Source of the DNA: Fibrobacter sp.
GTDB lineage: Bacteria > Fibrobacterota > Fibrobacteria > Fibrobacterales > Fibrobacteraceae
Direction: 5' to 3'
Length of the DNA stretch: 64,000 nt
Assembly (NCBI RefSeq): GCF_017545445.1
Contig: NZ_JAFWOM010000011.1
Coordinates: 41,591 to 105,590 of the forward strand
The notes under the pieces were generated by a model. It saw only the letters and a list, made by a program, of their open reading frames with translations, was not told the DNA's origin and searched no databases. Shown in pieces: positions 62,008-64,000 of this stretch; the stretch's first letter is position 1; the number at the start of each line of letters is the position of its first letter. The translations under genes were made by a program, and so were the position numbers.

Positions 62008-64000
62008 ATGTCAGATTTTACTAATGATGCAGAAAAGGTTTTAGCAAAAGCGCAGAGCTTGCGCGACCGCTGTTCGCATTCCTATTTGGGGGCGGCGCAT
62101 TTGGCGGTTGGCCTTGTGGAAGGCCCCGATGCAACCTTGAAAAAACTTTATAAGTCCAAGGGCGTCAAGACGAACGAACTCCGTGGACGTTTGGAGCCGT
62201 TTGTTCAGAAAATCCCGCGCATGGAAGGCGTGAATCCAGATGTGGAACCGGATAGCGACTTGAACCGCATTTTGCGTGCCGCTGTGCAGGCGGCGCGGCA
62301 AGTGAGCCGTATGGTGACGCCGGGCGATTTGCTTGTGGCATTGATGAAGTTCTCGGGCGACCGCGGACTTGCGAAGGTCTTTGAAGATGCTCTTGGTTCG
62401 ACCGAAGTGGTGGAAACATGGCTTTCAGATCCGTTTGCGGGTGCTGCGAATGCTGAGGAACAGTCTCCGCTGAAACTCTACGGTCGTGAACTCGTGGAAA
62501 TGGCGGCTGACGGAAAGCTTTCGCCGGTGATTGGCCGTGAAGAAGAAATCCGCCGTGTGATTTTGATTTTGAGCCGTAAGACAAAGAACAATCCGTGCTT
62601 GGTCGGTGAACCGGGCGTGGGTAAGACGGCTATTGTCGAAGGCCTTGCCGAACGTATTTACCGCGGCGACGTGCCGGATGCGTTGAAGGGCAAGAAAGTG
62701 TTTGCGCTTGATTTGTCCGCGTTGATGGCGGGTGCAAAATACCGTGGCGACTTTGAAGAAAGGCTCAAAGCCGTTATAGATGCGATTGAAGAAGATGGCA
62801 ACACGCTTATGTTCATCGATGAACTCCACAACATTGTGGGGGCGGGCAAGACCGAAGGCTCGATGGACTTGGGCAATATGCTGAAGCCGAAACTCGCCCG
62901 TGGAGAACTCCATTGCATTGGTGCTACTACAACTCAGGAATACCGCAAGTACATCGAAAAGGATTCCGCTTTGGAACGTCGATTCCAGCCGGTGCAGGTT
63001 TCGGAACCGAGCGAAGACGAAGCTATTTCCATCTTGCGTGGCATTAAGGACGGCTTTGATGCGCACCACGGCGTGCGTCTGCATGACAATGCGCTTGTGG
63101 CTGCTGTGAAACTTTCGAACCGTTACATTAGTGATAGGTTTTTGCCGGACAAGGCGATTGACTTGATCGACGAGGCTGCAAGCCTTGTGAAAACGCAGAT
63201 GGATACGGTCCCGGAAGCGCTCGATACGTTGCAGCGTAAGGAACTCCAGATGAAAATCGAGGAGCAGGCGCTTTCGAAGGAATCGGATGAAGCAAGCGTC
63301 AAGCGCTTGAAAGAACTCCGTGAAGACCTTGCCGTGACCGATGCTGCTGTCAAGCAGATGCAGGAACGCTGGCAGGATCGTCGCGCCGCTTTTGCCGAAG
63401 TTCAGGACTTGAAGAAATCCTTGAAGGCCGCAAAGGATGAGATGGAACAGGCCGAAGCCCGTTACGACTTGAACCGTGCTGCAGAACTCAAGTACAACAA
63501 GATCGTGAACATCGAAAAGGAACTGGCTCAAAAGACTGAAGCGCTCCGCAAGAGTGCTGAAGAAGGTGGCTTGAGCGAAGAAGTGACCGAAGAGACGATT
63601 GCGCTTGTGGTGAGCCGTTGGACGGGCATTCCGGTGACAAAGCTTTGCGAAGGCGAAAAGGCAAAGTTGTTGCACTTGGATGAACGTCTGCATGCCCGCG
63701 TGATTGGCCAGGACGAAGCTGTCGAAGCCGTGTCCGAAGCAATTTTGCGTAACCGTAGCGGACTTAGCCGCGAGAATGCGCCGATTGGAAGTTTTCTCTT
63801 CTTGGGCCCGACGGGCGTGGGTAAGACGGAACTTGCAAAGGCTTTGGCTGTGGAACTTTTCGATAGCGAAAACGCACTTGTCCGTATCGACATGAGCGAA
63901 TATATGGAAAAGCATAGCGTAAGCCGTTTGATCGGTGCTCCTCCGGGATACGTGGGCTACGAAGAAGGTGGCCAGCTGACCGAGGCTGTGCGTACGCATC
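62008..64000 (+). CDS. clpB: Disaggregase ClpB, first 664 codons (runs off the right edge)
   Basis: ATG 62008 with AGAAGG upstream; frame open to the end of the window. N-terminal Clp repeats ([44 protein letters not shown]) are followed by NBD1 with Walker [10 protein letters not shown] (about residue 199), Walker [11 protein letters not shown] and the GAR-type [23 protein letters not shown] full-length coiled-coil middle domain (about 395-520) marks it as ClpB rather than ClpC or ClpA. NBD2 begins with GPTGVGKTE near residue 601 and [15 protein letters not shown]; about 200 residues are missing. ClpB resolves protein aggregates with DnaK. A sigma-54 promoter lies directly upstream. Confidence 0.95.
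   Translation, partial: MSDFTNDAEKVLAKAQSLRDRCSHSYLGAAHLAVGLVEGPDATLKKLYKSKGVKTNELRGRLEPFVQKIPRMEGVNPDVEPDSDLNRILRAAVQAARQVSRMVTPGDLLVALMKFSGDRGLAKVFEDALGSTEVVETWLSDPFAGAANAEEQSPLKLYGRELVEMAADGKLSPVIGREEEIRRVILILSRKTKNNPCLVGEPGVGKTAIVEGLAERIYRGDVPDALKGKKVFALDLSALMAGAKYRGDFEERLKAVIDAIEEDGNTLMFIDELHNIVGAGKTEGSMDLGNMLKPKLARGELHCIGATTTQEYRKYIEKDSALERRFQPVQVSEPSEDEAISILRGIKDGFDAHHGVRLHDNALVAAVKLSNRYISDRFLPDKAIDLIDEAASLVKTQMDTVPEALDTLQRKELQMKIEEQALSKESDEASVKRLKELREDLAVTDAAVKQMQERWQDRRAAFAEVQDLKKSLKAAKDEMEQAEARYDLNRAAELKYNKIVNIEKELAQKTEALRKSAEEGGLSEEVTEETIALVVSRWTGIPVTKLCEGEKAKLLHLDERLHARVIGQDEAVEAVSEAILRNRSGLSRENAPIGSFLFLGPTGVGKTELAKALAVELFDSENALVRIDMSEYMEKHSVSRLIGAPPGYVGYEEGGQLTEAVRTH

Noticed and set aside
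62425..63999. Long minus-strand open frame opposite clpB
   Set aside because: It is antisense to a clear ClpB frame with all motifs and encodes composition typical of a reverse shadow.

Overview
This window looks like chromosome from a Fibrobacter species. The strongest reason is a run of 12 consecutive plus-strand genes (16806-47366) made almost entirely of the Fibrobacter succinogenes major paralogous domain (FISUMP, TIGR02145). I count 45 copies there and two more in a separate gene at 54658. Intergenic DNA rich in 7-bp tandem repeats (ACTAACC-, TGACCAA- and TTTCGTC-like) and many short secreted or lipoprotein genes fit the same picture. The assignment rests on motif recognition only.

Layout. 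1-1640: the end of a tyrosine phosphatase gene, then a lipoprotein and a small secreted protein. 1641-8012: an accessory-looking block bounded by two arrays of three 36/37-bp palindromes with matching spacing (1713-1928 and 7677-7893). It holds a PD-(D/E)XK-like protein, a TonB-C-like lipoprotein gene followed by a yjdF-like gene, a second copy of that pair with the yjdF copy reduced to about 55 bp, a two-repeat membrane protein and a Xer-type recombinase. 8013-16657: a PorV/PorQ-like outer-membrane protein, a STAS-TM protein, a degenerate LytM/M23 protein, a lipoprotein and a NUDT14-like Nudix hydrolase in one likely operon, then a PEGA-domain protein and a Ser-linker lipoprotein. 16806-47366: the FISUMP array. 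47479-54414: housekeeping genes purT, rsmE (minus), a HAD-IIA phosphatase with a zinc-type ABC binding protein and ATPase, then a small conserved protein, ybeY and a CorC/HlyC-type protein. 54658-64000: the solitary FISUMP lipoprotein, two small minus-strand genes, a ParE/GyrB-type topoisomerase subunit, a Phd-RelE toxin-antitoxin pair, an outer-membrane-type protein with a broken start, and the 5' two thirds of clpB behind a textbook sigma-54 promoter.

How it fits together. Most accessory genes encode exported envelope proteins. Each FISUMP unit has a constant scaffold (RDGQ-Y-KTV-IG, WMAENLNY, YGRLYTW, CP-GWHLPT-EW, GTDDYGFSALPAG, FWSSTE, SVRCVKD) and variable loops, resembling FGE-sulfatase/C-type-lectin-like ligand-binding folds. 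Shared linkers, shared leaders, repeated intergenic segments, an internal 51-bp duplication, two shortened units and one lipobox Cys-to-Ser change suggest that the array is actively remodelled. A role in surface binding is inference; no function is established from the sequence.
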